Assembly (NCBI RefSeq): GCF_003573695.1
Contig: NC_039367.1
Coordinates: 156,065,085-156,129,084, forward strand
From: Papaver somniferum
Lineage: Eukaryota; Streptophyta; Magnoliopsida; Ranunculales; Papaveraceae
Reading direction: 5' to 3'
DNA length: 64,000 nucleotides
The notes under the pieces were generated by a model, which did no database searches, was not told the origin of the DNA, and worked only from the letters and a program-made list of their open reading frames with translations. Shown here one piece after another: positions 22,958-34,349 of this stretch; positions within the stretch are counted from its first letter, which is position 1; each line of letters starts with the position of its first letter. Position numbers and translations under genes: made by a program.

Positions 22958-24688
22958 TCACCTCATAGAATCATATAGAAGTAGTCGGAATAACTGTGGG
23001 TCATCTGGATCAAAAAGTATTACCCACAAGAAGAGGAAACTGCAACAGACCAAAAAGATGCCGAACATACCCTTGTTTAAGACAACTACATCTAGTTGTG
23101 GCTCAGGTTCAGGTTCTATAACTGGGTCTAGATAACAGGTTTTCATCGGTTGGATTTCCTCAAAGCTAAGATCCGGTTCAGGTATTAGAGTCTGGAAAAA
23201 CTCAACTAAGAACTTATAAGCACATAACAACAACCTGAATAACTGGGGATCCTCTAAGTCAATCAGATTTGACTCACACAGCTGACCACAATGAAAGAGG
23301 TGGTCTTCCTTAAGAAAATGTGTCGACCCTAATATCCTAAAGTGATTAGGTTTAGTCTCAAAACTTAATAACCGACACATCTTAAAATCAAAAGTTCCCA
23401 CAATTGGTTGAAAAGTTTTTGGTGGGAAAACAAAGTCAATCTTGGTATCATAGCCTGGGTTAACCACATCAACCAGAGGATGGGTTTCTAACAACTGAGC
23501 TTCTTTCTGGACATCATTAGGTTCGGGAAAACGTGTATGAAGATAATCTTGTAAGATGGTTGAGGCACAAATGTCAAGTCCTACAGGAGGGTACTTAAGA
23601 GTTAAAGCACACGGAGAATGATAATCACCCCCAAACTTAGAGTTTTTTGTGTCTCTAGAAAGACTAGTCACAACTTTCCTAATTTCTAGGTCATCGGATT
23701 CCTGGAAATGGTCAATAGATTCTTCTAAGTTGGGTTCATCCTCACTCATTTCTACGAGTTTATCATCTTCTAAGACTAGTGTTTCTAAATCGCTAGATTC
23801 TAAAACAGTATTCTCAGGGTAGACTCTTTCCTCTAAACCATCATCACAATCATATAAAGGACTATCAGAGAAAGTTTCATATAAAGGCTCATCAACTAAG
23901 GTTTTAATCATAGTTACCTCCTCCGATTCACTGATAGGCACATCAAATAATGGATTATCCAACATACTGCAGGCTAAAGGATCATGAACTACATCGTCTA
24001 AAACGGTGGTATCTCTAGTCAAATCCTCATCCTTTTGAATAGGTGAATAATTATTAAAATTATTTGGATTTGTACTAGAAACAACACTATCATTATAAAG
24101 CTCAACCGGAGTAACAAATTCCTGATTACTATGCCTACATATTTCATGTTCTTCATCAATACTATCCTCATCATAATCATCACTATAATAACATGAAAAT
24201 AATCGAACCTTATCAAAACAAGTAGCGTTACCAATTCTAACCTCGTCATCTTGATTATGTGAATAAAAACTATCCTTATTTTCGAGAGTGGTATTGGGAA
24301 AACTACATTGGAAATTAAGACTATCCTGAGCAATTTTTTCCACAATCCTATTTGTATTCTCAGTAAATTGCTTGAGGGTCTCTTTTAGAGATATCTTAGT
24401 TGACCGCTCTACGGACTCTTCTGGGAGAAGAATATTATAAGTATCTTTCATAAATAACTTCCATGCTGACTCATTGAAACTCTTGAGAGACTCTTCTAGA
24501 GAAATAGAAGGATTGTTTTGCTCGTATGACCTGTGGGTATGTGGATAGTAATTAGGCTCAAAATTGTATGGACCATAACCTTCAAAGGTTTCGCGTTCCC
24601 AATCACTATTCACACTATGGTCATAAAAAGGATAATGTCTAAGCTGCTCAGTCGGATACTCATTGTATTGGCAATTATAGTACCAGTT
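22958..24688 (-). CDS. LARD ORF with C-terminal membrane segment, function unknown
   Basis: The frame is open from 24688 to a stop at 22958, about 576 codons. No ATG occurs near its start: the first in-frame ATG is about 50 residues inside the 551-residue GTG-initiated form. A splice-acceptor-like CCCTTGCAG lies just upstream, so the ORF may be entered by splicing. The protein is acidic and low in complexity in the middle (many Asp, Glu, Ser, Asn). It contains a repeated motif, DPQLFRLLLCAY and later DPQLFRLLLYDS. Between them near the C-terminus is a hydrophobic stretch (MFGIFLVCCSFLFLWVILF) preceded by PEPEPQ. No gag zinc knuckle or pol motif is present. It ends about 1.4 kb before the polypurine tract, the position env-like ORFs take in some retroelements. 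I do not assign a function. Confidence 0.6.
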   Translation of the reverse strand, partial: NWYYNCQYNEYPTEQLRHYPFYDHSVNSDWERETFEGYGPYNFEPNYYPHTHRSYEQNNPSISLEESLKSFNESAWKLFMKDTYNILLPEESVERSTKISLKETLKQFTENTNRIVEKIAQDSLNFQCSFPNTTLENKDSFYSHNQDDEVRIGNATCFDKVRLFSCYYSDDYDEDSIDEEHEICRHSNQEFVTPVELYNDSVVSSTNPNNFNNYSPIQKDEDLTRDTTVLDDVVHDPLACSMLDNPLFDVPISESEEVTMIKTLVDEPLYETFSDSPLYDCDDGLEERVYPENTVLESSDLETLVLEDDKLVEMSEDEPNLEESIDHFQESDDLEIRKVVTSLSRDTKNSKFGGDYHSPCALTLKYPPVGLDICASTILQDYLHTRFPEPNDVQKEAQLLETHPLVDVVNPGYDTKIDFVFPPKTFQPIVGTFDFKMCRLLSFETKPNHFRILGSTHFLKEDHLFHCGQLCESNLIDLEDPQLFRLLLCAYKFLVEFFQTLIPEPDLSFEEIQPMKTCYLDPVIEPEPEPQLDVVVLNKGMFGIFLVCCSFLFLWVILFDPDDPQLFRLLLYDSMR

Positions 24689-25713
24689 CTACATCCTAAC
24701 TGCAAGGGAATTCTAAACAAACACAAAGAAGGCTGACTCGACCACAAAAAGGCTATTTTATCTAGCAAACAAAAAGCATGATGGCTCCACTTAGATTGTT
24801 TTCTAGACCAGCTTCTATTCCTTCGAAAAGGAATTCGTTACAATTTGAGCACACCCTTCTGGAATCAATCCGAGATAATGTAAGTTGAATCGAGGCGAGG
24901 GAAGATCAGTGGAGCTTTGATACCCAAAGCCTCACCGCTATCACAAGGCGGCGCAGTCACGCATTCAACTCACAGAAACCATCATGAATTTCGAAGTATG
25001 CTAAAAGAGTAACCAATATTTTTCGAACGACTTTCCTACTAAGCTCGTTACCCTATGGGTCTCGTTCTAATCAAATTTTAAGCTTGGGTTCGCGTTAGAT
25101 TTCGTTTACCTAAGGCGGGAAAGAAGGGAACGGTGATGAAATCCGAACCCTTATCTTATATGTCCAGTTCTTTCCCTTTACTAGAAAATTAAAGCAGCCG
25201 GTTCAGTCCTCAACATATAATCACCTTAAGGCAGACAGTAAACCCGCTGACAGGAGATTCGCGGGTGTTTAGAAGTTTACCTCCCGTACCAGACGGGCGA
25301 AGAACCGCTGTAGTCGACTCGGGCCACTGACTCCGGTGTCAGATCGAACCCGAGGGGACGAGACGATATTGTAATCGTCGTCCTTCCCTGCAAACAGTTT
25401 ATATTTAATTTTTTTTATTTAACCCTTCCGTAGGGTTTAAAATTAAAATAAATTGTCCAAAGTCCAGTCCAATGAAAAGAAAAATAATAATTCTCTCTTT
25501 TTTTTTCTCTCTTTTTTTTCTTTATTTTTTTGCTTCTTTTTTCCTTCTCTTTTAGCTTTAAGCTTTGATTCCAAGGTCTTTAGTATCCAACTTCAAACCT
25601 GTAATACAAAGACACAACCAAAGAGACGTAAAAAGAACAAATGGAATAATAAAAAATAATAAAAACATAAAAATTCTACCTAAGCACAAATCCGCGACGG
25701 CGACACCAAAATT

Positions 25714-27244
25714 TGATGTTTTTCCAAAAGTTGTTATAGATAGTGGTAAAAAGGATTCGTTTCAGACTTGTGAAGGAAATGAAATTTTTGGATTTAATAA
25801 AAATATATATACAAAAATATTAAAAATGGGCGAGAGGTACCGGGACTAAGGATTTGGCCGAATTCACTACACAGGGTTCATTCATATATTCTTTGACAAT
25901 TTAAAACTCAATAAAATTAACATGGACCCTGATTTTGCCAAGATAGATTCTGAAAACATTGATTGTAAGTCCGAAGCATGATGTATCAAAACACCTAAGC
26001 TAAGCATACATCATCAAATTAAATAACAACCAATTAATTCAAATCATATTTCAATTTTAGATTAATGCAAAAGTCATAAAAAAAGAATAAAATAAATTAC
26101 CCCAAGGATGAAATTCAGGCTCCTCCGTCGTCCCAGTGTTGGGTTTTAGCTCCTCTTGATGAAAACACACTCAAAATATATTTTTATAGCTCAAATGGTG
26201 TTTACAATGGAGAGAAAAGGAGAAAATGGTGTAAAACTGTAATCTGCGACGCACAAAAAGCGTCATAGAATGAACGATAAAACACAAGTGATGCTGCTGT
26301 TTAGACTGCACTGCGACCCACGTCTGTGCGTCTTAGACACTGTTGATAAGCGACTGTCCTTGCGAGTCTGTTCTTCGTGTTCTTGGTGTTCTTCATCATC
26401 AGCAGCAGCAAAAACAGAGTTTCATCAACTCTTGATTTCTGCTTCTCTGGACCTCATCTCGACACCCATTCTCTGTGATACCAGAAATCTATTTATACTC
26501 CTCAGCCTCATTTAATCACGCCATAACTCAAGATAATTCTCTCTTTACTCGGCTTAAAGAGAAAATATTTTTTGGATATTTTCTTCCTTTAATTAGCTCT
26601 CCACGCGCTGAAATGATGTATAAACACTCCAAACATGATCTTACACGCTGTAGAATTGATTCAACACTCTCCAAACACATGAGTACACGTCTAAATTTGA
26701 TGTGATCGTGTGATATTCATTTCTTGAACGTGCTTCCTGATTTCTTGATTGAGATGATTCCAGCCAATTATGATCGATCCTAACACCCAAAATGTCTTCC
26801 TCTATCCATATCACAAATACCCATTCAAAATCAGAGGTTTAATCGAACTCTAACCCCTCCAAAAATCGATCGACCCAACTCCCAGTGAGAAGAAATATTT
26901 TCCCGCCTTTTTCCAAAATTTGAATTATGAGAAGAAAAGTGTCCTCCCCCTAATCCTGTACGGGTGTCCCTTTAGCAATTGGGGTGGAAATATTAATTTT
27001 GGGGTGGAAATAATAATTTTTCTGGGTTCCTCCGGTACATTTCTGGGACGCTTCCGGTGCATTTCTGAGGCGCCTCCGGTACATTATCTTGGGGTGTAAA
27101 ACACTACTTTTCGAGCTCATTTCGCCGCAAAGGCTTATTTCTCTAAAAACATCTACAAAAACACAAAATAACACAATAAGTACTTAATCGAGTCTAACAA
27201 TACAGAATATTGAGAACAAAATAGACACATAAATGCGTCTATCA
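25714..27244 (-). repeat. full-length 5' LTR of the LARD
   Basis: 1531 bp. In the element's direction it starts TGATAGACGCATTT and ends ...AACATCA before the primer-like site. The outer edge at 27244 joins Tat RNase H sequence directly. The part from 25714 to 26195 has no match in the left copy. Confidence 0.75.
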
Positions 27245-29100
27245 GGTCCAGAAATCGGGAACGTGCTGGCATAGGCATCGTAATCACCACCCCCCACCGG
27301 AGAAAGGATCGTCCATGCGCTGGGATTAGAGTTCAAGGGGCATACCAACAACATCGTGGAATACGAGGCTGTGGTACACGCTATTCGTGTAATAATAGAA
27401 ATGGTCTTAACCGAGGTACGCTTGACAAGTGACTCACAGCTGGTCATACGCCAAATCGGGCTAGAATACAATGTCTATGACGAAACCCTTTTAAAGTATA
27501 TGGCGTTAGTCCAGACACTGGCAGCCCAGATACTGAACATCAAATTTCGGGACCTATGCAGAAAGGAACTCAGGCATGCCGATGCCTTGGCATACATTTC
27601 ATCTATTTTAAAATATGAGAGCGTGAAAGCTATCATAGTATCCAGGGTGTACGAACCTTCCATCATCCCTCAGCAATAGCTCTCCACACACCGCAAGGAC
27701 AACGTTGGGGAGGACATTGCTGAGGATTTCGTGGAAGATGACATCGTAACGAAAGAAAATGAGGATTTGGATTTTACCAAGGAAAAAGATTAGAGATCTG
27801 AGATTCATCTTTACCTTCAAGAAGGTACTCTACCTGCATACCTGAAACTATCCAGGAAGATACAAGCCAAGGCAGGGAGATATGACCTCCGCGACGAGAT
27901 CTTATATAAAAAATCTTTCCTCGGGCCATTACTATGATGCGTGTCAAGACAAGAGGGGCACATCATTCTAAAAGAAATAAAATATGACGATGCAGGGAAT
28001 CATAGCGGAATGAGATCGTTATAGGACAAGGCAAAAATGCAGGGGTATTACTGGCCGCATATGATAAGAGATGCAGCTAGGATGGCCAGAAGATGTGAAG
28101 AATGTCAACGGTTTGCCAGAAGGATCCATGCTCCCGCAACAAAGTTGAATTCTGTAGATAACACCTGGATTTTCTCCAAATGGGGAATAGACATTGTCGT
28201 ACCCTTGATCGAAGGGTCAGGGAAAAGATGATTCTTAATCGTAGCCACAGACTACTTCAACAAGTGGGTGGATGCCAAGGCTCTGGATAGAATACGTGAC
28301 TCGACGTATTCACTTTCATCTTCCAAAATATCATCTGCAGGTTCGGTATCCCAGCGAAAATCGTATCCGACAATGGCAAGCAATTACAAGGAAAAAACAT
28401 AGACATGCTTTTCAATACTTTCAAAATCAGGAAGAACAAATCAACACCGATCTATCCCCAGAGAAACGGACAGGACGAAGCCACAAATAAAAATATCGCC
28501 CTCATTCTCAAGAAGCAATTGGACGAACACAAAAAACGTTGTTGCGAACAACTACACAACGTCTTATGGGCATACCGAACCACGCGCTGGTCCGCCACCG
28601 GTGAATCTCCATTCCTCCTTACCTACGGGTCGAAGCGGTCATACCAAATGAAATCCTTATGCCAACAACGAAGACCGAGGCATGGGAAAAGAACCTCAAC
28701 ACGGACATGATGTTGGAAAGGCTAGATGACTTGCAAGAAAGAAGGTAAGCAGCGTTACAAAGGATGGAAAACTACCAGCAAAAGTTAGCAAGGGAGTACA
28801 ATAAAAAGGTTAATCTTAGAAATTTTGTAGAAGGGCAGTATGTGCTGAGAACTATACCCCAATACCAGCGAGAGAAGAAGTGGGGTAAACTAGCACCAAC
28901 GTGGGGATGACCATTTTTTATACACGACATCGCAGGAAACGGGCATACTACCTGCGTAACCTCAAAGGAGAAATCCTTAGACACCCTTGGAATACTAAAT
29001 ATCTCAAACCATACTACCCATAATGCAGCGCAGCCCTGCACCTGCGTGAAGAGTACCGGAAGAAGAAAGCAGCATACTCGCTTGACATGTTTCTATCTCT
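27245..29100 (+). pseudogene. pol: Tat pol continued: RNase H remainder and integrase
   Basis: RNase H resumes as AGIGIVITTP and, after a frameshift in a C run near 27292, ERIVHALGLEFKGHTNNI, then LRHADALAYISS. The catalytic Asp region between GRIKKW (20478) and this point is missing. Integrase follows: the zinc-binding end GYYWPHMIRDAARMARRC (28040-28095), the core (KWGIDIV, VATDYFNKWVDAKAL) interrupted by TGA near 28229, the QRNGQDEATNK and NVLWAYRTTRWSATGESPF segments in other frames, and a C-terminal domain near 28790-29020. The enzyme would insert the cDNA; this copy is dead. Confidence 0.8.
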
Positions 29101-29634
29101 GGACGAGGAGTAGCATCCCCCAATCTATCAATCAAAACGATCCAACTTTTTGAAAAATCTATCCATTGGGGAAAGTATTCACTTACAATCTCTCAAGACC
29201 CCCCTATAAGTGTTTATAAGCGTAAAACCATGGGGGAGACATCCAACAGAAAGAGATACCCAACCAACTCTAAGGTAGCAGTTCAATGGAATGAGTGTTT
29301 GTAAATATTTCAATAACTCACCACATATCCGGGAACGCTGCCTCGACCCCCACCGTCTGGGAATCCTCTGGCCCAGGATTAGCCAGCGGGGTATAGGTCC
29401 CAAGATGATCATGAAGGTGCACATATTTGGCATCGCAACCAAACACTTTTATCATTTGAAATCTTATTAAGCATCTAATATATTAACTGACCAAATGTTG
29501 CAGGTAGGAAGAAAATTGTAAATATACCAAAAATCGTTGATCTATTTCATGAAAGTTGATTACAAGATCGGGCAAAACACAAGAAAACAATATTATATCC
29601 AAAAAATGGCCCGAAGACAAATAATCAACAAAGA
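29101..29634. other. spacer between Tat pol and the antisense gene
   Basis: No ORF of note on either strand. It separates two converging coding regions, so it should contain 3' ends for both. No clear terminator motif is recognised. Confidence 0.5.
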
Positions 29635-32600
29635 TCAACTTCCAAAATAAAGAACCTTTTTTCCCCTAGATGACTCAGCATGATCAATGGGATTCTTCTT
29701 CTGAGACGAAGGAACGCTCCCACCCGAAGAAGGACCAGAGGAGAAATCCATAGGTTCGGGCATGGAGCGACAGGGATAGTTCTTGACAATATTATGATCC
29801 CTTAAGAGGCCTTGCTAGACCCGTGTCAAGACCTTGTTGACCTCCTCGGCCAACTGACAGCGAGCCTTGTGACCGATAACAGTAACCCGAAGCTTAGATT
29901 GGGACAATAAAGCAGTCAACCGAGCCACTTCCTTAGCTGCCTCCGTCGCCGCTTCGTCACGAGAACCAGCTAAACCTTTGTAATACGATGTCTGGCTCTC
30001 CTGCTGAACTAGGGAATATTGAGCCTCTTTAATCTTTGCATTTGTAGCAAGAAGCTGTCCCTCGAGCTCTACACAAGGAATAAACGTAGCGTATAAGGAA
30101 TTAAAGACACGAATTTACATACCAACAAATAAACATATACCTCCGACTCTAGCCGAAGCTGCCTCTAAATCATAAACAACAGCGTCGCGGCCTTCAACGA
30201 GAAAATCGAACTCATCGGATATTTTCTTATAATCCAACTGAAGATTTGAGAGAGCATATTGACTCTCATCTAACTCTACCTGCTTCACATAGTCCTGGTG
30301 ACGAAGGTGGTTAACTTCATCATTCATTTTCTCTATCCCTTTATTAAGCTTATACATGTTTATCTCGAGATTCCTCTCAGGATCGACCATACGGGCAACG
30401 TCAGCATGAGAAGCAGTCAAAGCTTGCTAAGAGCATGGGCTTCGGACCTAGCATCATCTCTCTCTCGAACGAGCTGTTGTATATAATTAGTAACCTCAGG
30501 ACCATGAGAAGAACGAGCTTGATGTATCTCCCTCTCTAACTTCTCTACCCTAGCCGCCAAGCTAGAGGCATGTTCAGTGGCCTCACGAAGACTATTCTGC
30601 ATATCAATAAACTGGACTTTCCTGGCCCTTAACCCAGCTAGCATCCTGTTATGATCTTCGTCCCTAGCATTCCACCTGGTGGCTTCACTCTTTATCTTCT
30701 ACACTAACTCCTTGATATTAGAGGCAAGCCGGACCCTCTCCTTCCGAAGCTACATCAACTCTTCGGCCACCCGCTGGAGATAGGGTGGGACTCAGATAAA
30801 ACACCAGGAATACTAAGGAAGAAGACGAAGGTAAGATAACGAAGAGAACAAGAACCTTTAACTGACGAAGAGCCCTTGCGAGCTTCCTCCAACTCAATGC
30901 GAACAAGAGCCAAGTCCGTTCGAAGCTGCTCTTCCATAACACCCAATTGCTCTTTCCCTTTCAATCTGTCCTTCAAATCCTGAATCTCTTTATCCTTAGC
31001 AGATATGAGAGACTCAGCGCTGCTCAACTCCTCTTCCCGGTGACGAAGCTTGGCCTCAAGCTTAAGGGTTTTGGCCCTGAAAAACTGGTACATAGTATGG
31101 TTGCAATGCTCACTCCTCATCATCTGATGGAGCAAAGTAGAAGTCAGATTTTATGCTCACGAAAGAGTGATCAATCAGAGATCTAAAGAACATACCTCGA
31201 GTACCCGCTGTTGAGGAAAACCATATTGATAGCCATCAGAAATGTCCATCATCTCAGCAACCGATGAAGGAGGATCAACCAGGAGTTTCGAAGAAGAACC
31301 CATTAAATCTTTGTCCCACATTTCTGCAACTTTACCTTCGGGAGTCATCTGCATCATCTGACGAGTAAAGGCATCAGATTTTTTCTCACCAGGAACCAGC
31401 GGTGCAGGGTGGGGCACGAACATCAGCTTGCTCTTCATCATCCAATCAAGGATGACATCGTCACCTTCAGGTGTCTGCAACTGAGGAAATTCCTATGAGG
31501 ATGAATCGATGATAGTACCTTCGACGATAACTCCTTTTCCTGTATCAGGATTACCCGTCACTACAGAAGTTTTTTGAACCTCCTTCTCCTTTCCAGCAAG
31601 AGCTTCTGCATATTCACCAACAGAACGGTTCTCCTCCCCAACAGTCATGTCACCCGTACCGATGGGGTCACCACCCATCCCGTCGCCAAGAACATCCGAA
31701 TCATCGTTGGGAGAAAGAAGAGAGAAATTCTTTGCGAAATCCATGGCAACGCCCATATCAACCGGCCCACCCAAAGAGTAAATCTTTCCAAAAGAAAACT
31801 CTTAGGTAGATACAGGCATCAAAGATTAAGGACCCGCTCCATCATTCTCGTGACTAAGAGTGGTGGGAGGTCCAAGGCCTCCACCAGGGGCAACTTCTTG
31901 CTGCACACCTCCCCCAACGACATCTTCATGTTCCTTAGCACCATCATCAGGAATAACGTCTTTCTCAGCAGAACCATGACTATCATGCTTGGACTCTCCG
32001 TGCTCATGGGGGGAAGTACCAGTACGTTCTTCATCATCAGACAAGTCATCCTCAATAAAGTCTTCGTTCACTGGACTATTCACCTCATCAGGCATTTCCG
32101 GCTCTTCAGCAGGAGCAATAGAGGATTGAACAGGTCCAAGCTTTTTCTTCTTCGTTTCCTAAAAACCAATATGTAGTGAGTCCGATGAGTTTTTCTCCTC
32201 ATTTTGACTAAAATGTAAAATTCAACAGAAAAGGGGAAAATACACGGATTAACAATAAACCATACCTTGACGGCAGCGGAACTCTTCGGAGTAAGATCAG
32301 AACTCTCCTCCTCATCCATATCAACAACGTCGCAGGCATATTCAAAGTTCATCCCCTCAAAGTTTAATCGCCACGGACAGAAATCACCATAGAGAGAGGG
32401 AGGAGTTTCACGAGCCTTGCTACCAACAATGGGATGCCAATCACGTAAACCAGGTATCCAACCGTAAGCCCAAGGACCAATAACCTCAATAACGGTAGCT
32501 TGCCACTCATAATCATGATCACGTTGAATCCTCTCACGATTAGGAAAAAGCCTCTGTTGGCTTGACTTTTCGGTACCAGGAACGTATTTCAGCTTGGTAC

Positions 32601-33636
32601 CACACACTTCGCTTAAAAGACGAACACCAAAACTAGGTGTCGTAATAGTACGAAGACCAACACTCCAAGGCTTGTGGTTCCTCCCATTAACATAATCTCC
32701 GAAGCAACTATTAAAGATCCAGGAGTATACCATCCCCGCTCAGCTGGGTTAGGAACATAGCAGGTCATCGTTGTTTGCCCCTTGCTACGGAGATAACATT
32801 CCTTGAGTGCATGAAGATAATTCCCGGTCAGCTGCACCACGGAACGACAGTGTGTAGAGGAAGTAGAACCCTCACGATTAGCCAAGGCGTCGTAATAGAA
32901 AAAATCGCCAGATTTATACAAAGGCAACATCAACCCGGCCTCGAAGGCCCCCACCGTAGTAAACAGATGATACTCATCGTACTTATAGCTTGATATCATC
33001 TCAAAGGTAAGATCATCATCAGGAGCATAAAATCTAACACCCATGTGTTCGAGTTCGTGTTTCGCTTTAAAAGCCTCGAGATCTATGTGCTTGAAAGTTA
33101 CCTTCTTTCTGGCAACGGAGAGGCTCCGTATCAAGGGAAGGGCCTCGGAATCTTCATCTTGATCTGGAGAAGACCCCTTAGGGGGACTTAAGTCTGAATA
33201 TTTTCTCTTAGATGATGGAATCCTGGATGAACCAATCTTTGAAGCGCCACCATTAATGAACTTCCCTCTCATCGGAATGGCCGGAGGGAGGGGGGAGAGG
33301 CATCGTGTCAGGAACAACTGAGCGAAGAGGTTGGATATTCTTTGGCGGCTCAGTGAGACGATGAGAAGTAGGTGGTACCGCTGGTGACCCAGCCCGTTGG
33401 GTAGCCGCGGGACGACTAACAGCGTACCTTGACCCTTGAGGGCCCCTCGCGTGATCCCCCTTCTTAACAGAAGAAGTTATAGAACTTGGGACAGAAGAGG
33501 TCCTCTGGGCACGAAGATCTGGGTGCGAAGACCTAGCTGGACCTCCTTCGGGAGGAGATATATCTGGGTCCCTAGGAGGAGTCCCATGAGGGCTCGGTGG
33601 CGGAGTTTGGTAGGGAGCCCGGTGATGATCAGCCAT
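29635..33636 (-). pseudogene. antisense multi-exon gene of the Tat element
   Basis: Start ATG at 33636 (MADHHRAPYQTPPPSP) and stop at 29635, minus strand. Order: Pro/Ser/Arg-rich N-terminus; basic patch (SSKRKYSDLSPPKGS); a folded domain (LEHMGVRFYAPDDDLTFEM, GLMLPLYKSGDFFYYDALA, LTGNYLHALKECY, VPNPAERGWYTPG, WKL-less Trp-rich WEWQ-type tail including DHDYEWQATVIEVIGPWAYG); an acidic stretch; then heptad-rich coiled coils (LKLEAKLRHREEELSSAESL, ASSLAARVEKLEREI). Introns with GT-AG ends fit at 33639-33957 (leader), 32159-32265, 31124-31195, 30774-30855 and about 30070-30140. Frameshifts near 33285 and 32690 and several stops (near 31820, 31493, 30710, 29813) show decay. The folded domain recalls Pfam's putative gypsy-type transposon family PF04195, and the position recalls the antisense gene of Grande elements. 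Function unknown. Confidence 0.7.
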
Positions 33637-33638
33637 AT

Positions 33639-33957
33639 CTACACGTAGAAGGCATGAAAACAACACGAAGAGTCAACAAAAGAAACTATAAGGATCAAAA
33701 AGTGCAAGTTTTCAAGTTTTGTGAACTCATCATGAACATCAGTTGAAAACCCTAAAAGAGAGTATTTAGCGGAGAACCCTAGGTAGGTTGCAAACGAAAG
33801 AAGTAAATCCACAGAACAAGAAGTTTATATGTTTAGTGATGAAGAACAGGGGTAATTATATATATTTTCGTATAATTGTTATTCATCACTAAACCAATAA
33901 TACAGCTGCAGAAAAGCAAAAAAAACGCAACTGAAAGAAGAGGACAAGACCCCGTAC
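33639..33957 (-). other. leader intron of the antisense gene
   Basis: On the minus strand GAATCGCAG|GTACGGGG marks a donor and ACGTGTAG|ATATGG an acceptor two bases before the ATG. Upstream lies a pyrimidine-rich leader (CTCTTTCTTCTGCCAG...) typical of plant 5' untranslated regions. Confidence 0.5.
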
Positions 33958-34173
33958 CTGCGATTCAAGTTTACAGAGGCGATTAAGGAAGGTAGCGACA
34001 AGCGGAAAAAACTCTGAAAAATCCTAGGATATCCTGCTCCTTGCAGCACCAGTAGTAAAGAACAAAAGAAAAGAATTGAAGAAGAGGATGAAGAGTCAGA
34101 GAGTTGGAGACTGGCAGAAGAAAGAGAGAGTGGAAGAGAATGTGGATTTATTTCAAAATTAACTCTCTCCCAC

Positions 34174-34181
34174 CATTTATA
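34174..34181 (-). promoter_or_regulatory. TATA box for the antisense gene
   Basis: Minus-strand TATAAATG is followed within about 40 bp by a pyrimidine-rich leader and, further on, by the leader intron and the ATG. It lies inside the retrotransposon, between the antisense gene and the 3' LTR, so transcription would not need the LTR promoter. Confidence 0.5.
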
Positions 34182-34333
34182 GCACCAGGAATGTTGAGAC
34201 CAACCCACGAATCGAGAAGAAGTTATTGCAAAGGAGTGGGGAACATGCCCTAAAATCCAGGGGAAGTTATTGAAGAGAGATGGGAGGACTATGACGACAG
34301 TTATCTTCTAACCTTGACTAAACCCCACATTAG

Positions 34334-34349
34334 AATAAAAGGGGCAAAT
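34334..34349 (+). other. polypurine tract of the Tat element
   Basis: AATAAAAGGGGCAAAT directly precedes the 3' LTR start TGTATGC, as expected for plus-strand priming. Confidence 0.7.

Larger units (their letters stand above)
20479..27244 (-). mobile_element. nested LARD-type LTR element, minus strand
   Basis: The direct repeats 20499-21561 and 26196-27244 are nearly identical. The right-hand repeat extends to 25714, giving a full 1531-bp LTR (25714-27244, TG...CA in both readings). Just inside it, minus strand, is AATTTTGGTGTCGCCG, close to the TGGCGCCG-type primer site of plant Gypsy elements. Just inside the left copy, minus strand, is AAGTTTGGGGGTATT, a polypurine tract. The element therefore runs right to left. 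It has one long ORF but no protease, RT or integrase, as in large retrotransposon derivatives. The left (3') LTR lacks about 480 bp of its outer end. It splits the RNase H of the Tat element. Confidence 0.8.

Noticed and set aside
31574..32176. 200-codon plus-strand frame opposite the antisense gene
   Set aside because: It is the complement of the acidic, Asp/Glu/Gly-rich antisense exons and has no recognisable domain.
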